Shown piece after piece: positions 14,615-14,656 of a stretch of 14,656 nt of DNA (position 1 is the first letter of the stretch; each line of letters begins with the position of its first letter). This DNA is from Dokdonella_A sp966248875. GTDB taxonomy: Bacteria > Pseudomonadota > Gammaproteobacteria > Xanthomonadales > Rhodanobacteraceae. The translations under genes and the position numbers were made by a program. The notes below the pieces were generated by a model. That model searched no databases. It saw only the letters and a program-made list of their open reading frames with translations, and was not told the origin of the DNA. The stretch is from positions 1 to 14,656 of the forward strand of contig CBINBI010000081.1 in assembly GCA_966248875.1 (NCBI GenBank), written 5' to 3'.

Positions 14615-14656
14615 ATGAAGCTCGATGTCGAACGAGATATCGATCGCAAAATCGGC
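14615..14656 (+). CDS. Possible start of a downstream gene, truncated
   Basis: After phoQ the sequence becomes AT-richer (from about 14600) and two starts stay open to the window edge. An ATG at 14615 reads MKLDVERDIDRKIG. An ATG at 14625, in another frame, reads MSNEISIAKS. Neither has a clear Shine-Dalgarno, and only 10-14 codons are visible. I do not recognise either, and both may be chance. Confidence 0.2.
   Translation, partial: MKLDVERDIDRKIG

Overview
This is a GC-rich (visibly about 65-70%) chromosomal window, most likely from a gammaproteobacterium of the Xanthomonadales (Lysobacterales), perhaps Rhodanobacteraceae. The grounds are high GC, a PepSY-phoP-phoQ locus, a (GGGAATA)n intergenic repeat, and a secreted protease ending in ...DTIFADGFEAP. 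From memory, such tails are frequent on secreted proteins of this order. The taxonomic call is inference. I see no phage, IS, CRISPR, tRNA or rRNA, and the window looks like ordinary core chromosome with a few accessory secreted proteins.

Layout. (1) 1-1031, minus: a secreted RCC1-repeat protein cut by the window edge. Its coding units repeat with an exact 150-nt period, and its Shine-Dalgarno lies inside an inverted repeat. (2) 1032-1203: intergenic, with six perfect GGGAATA copies, a predicted G-quadruplex former. (3) 1204-3855, minus: aminopeptidase N (pepN). (4) 3943-5368, plus: a two-gene unit, a serine racemase/threonine dehydratase-type PLP enzyme followed by a DUF2214 four-helix membrane protein. 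(5) 5361-6305, minus: an EamA (DMT) transporter. It overlaps the DUF2214 gene by 8 bp tail to tail and is divergent from tag with only 25 nt between start codons. (6) 6331-7890, plus: 3-methyladenine DNA glycosylase I (tag), then an arginine-deiminase-superfamily hydrolase. (7) 8119-11802, plus: a 1227-residue secreted multidomain subtilase followed by a strong intrinsic terminator. (8) 12005-14502, plus: an exported PepSY protein, a PhoP-type response regulator and a PhoQ-type histidine kinase, apparently one operon. (9) 14503-14656: intergenic, possibly holding the start of another gene.

Functionally the window mixes peptide and amino-acid catabolism (pepN, PLP lyase/racemase, guanidino hydrolase, possible amino-acid exporter, secreted protease) with DNA repair and an envelope-sensing two-component system. 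The best leads are the PepSY-PhoP-PhoQ operon with a hexamer-N5-hexamer direct repeat in its promoter region, the C-terminal IFADGFE tail, the translation-start hairpin of the RCC1 gene, and the G4-type repeat between pepN and that gene. No clearly new multi-gene system is visible.
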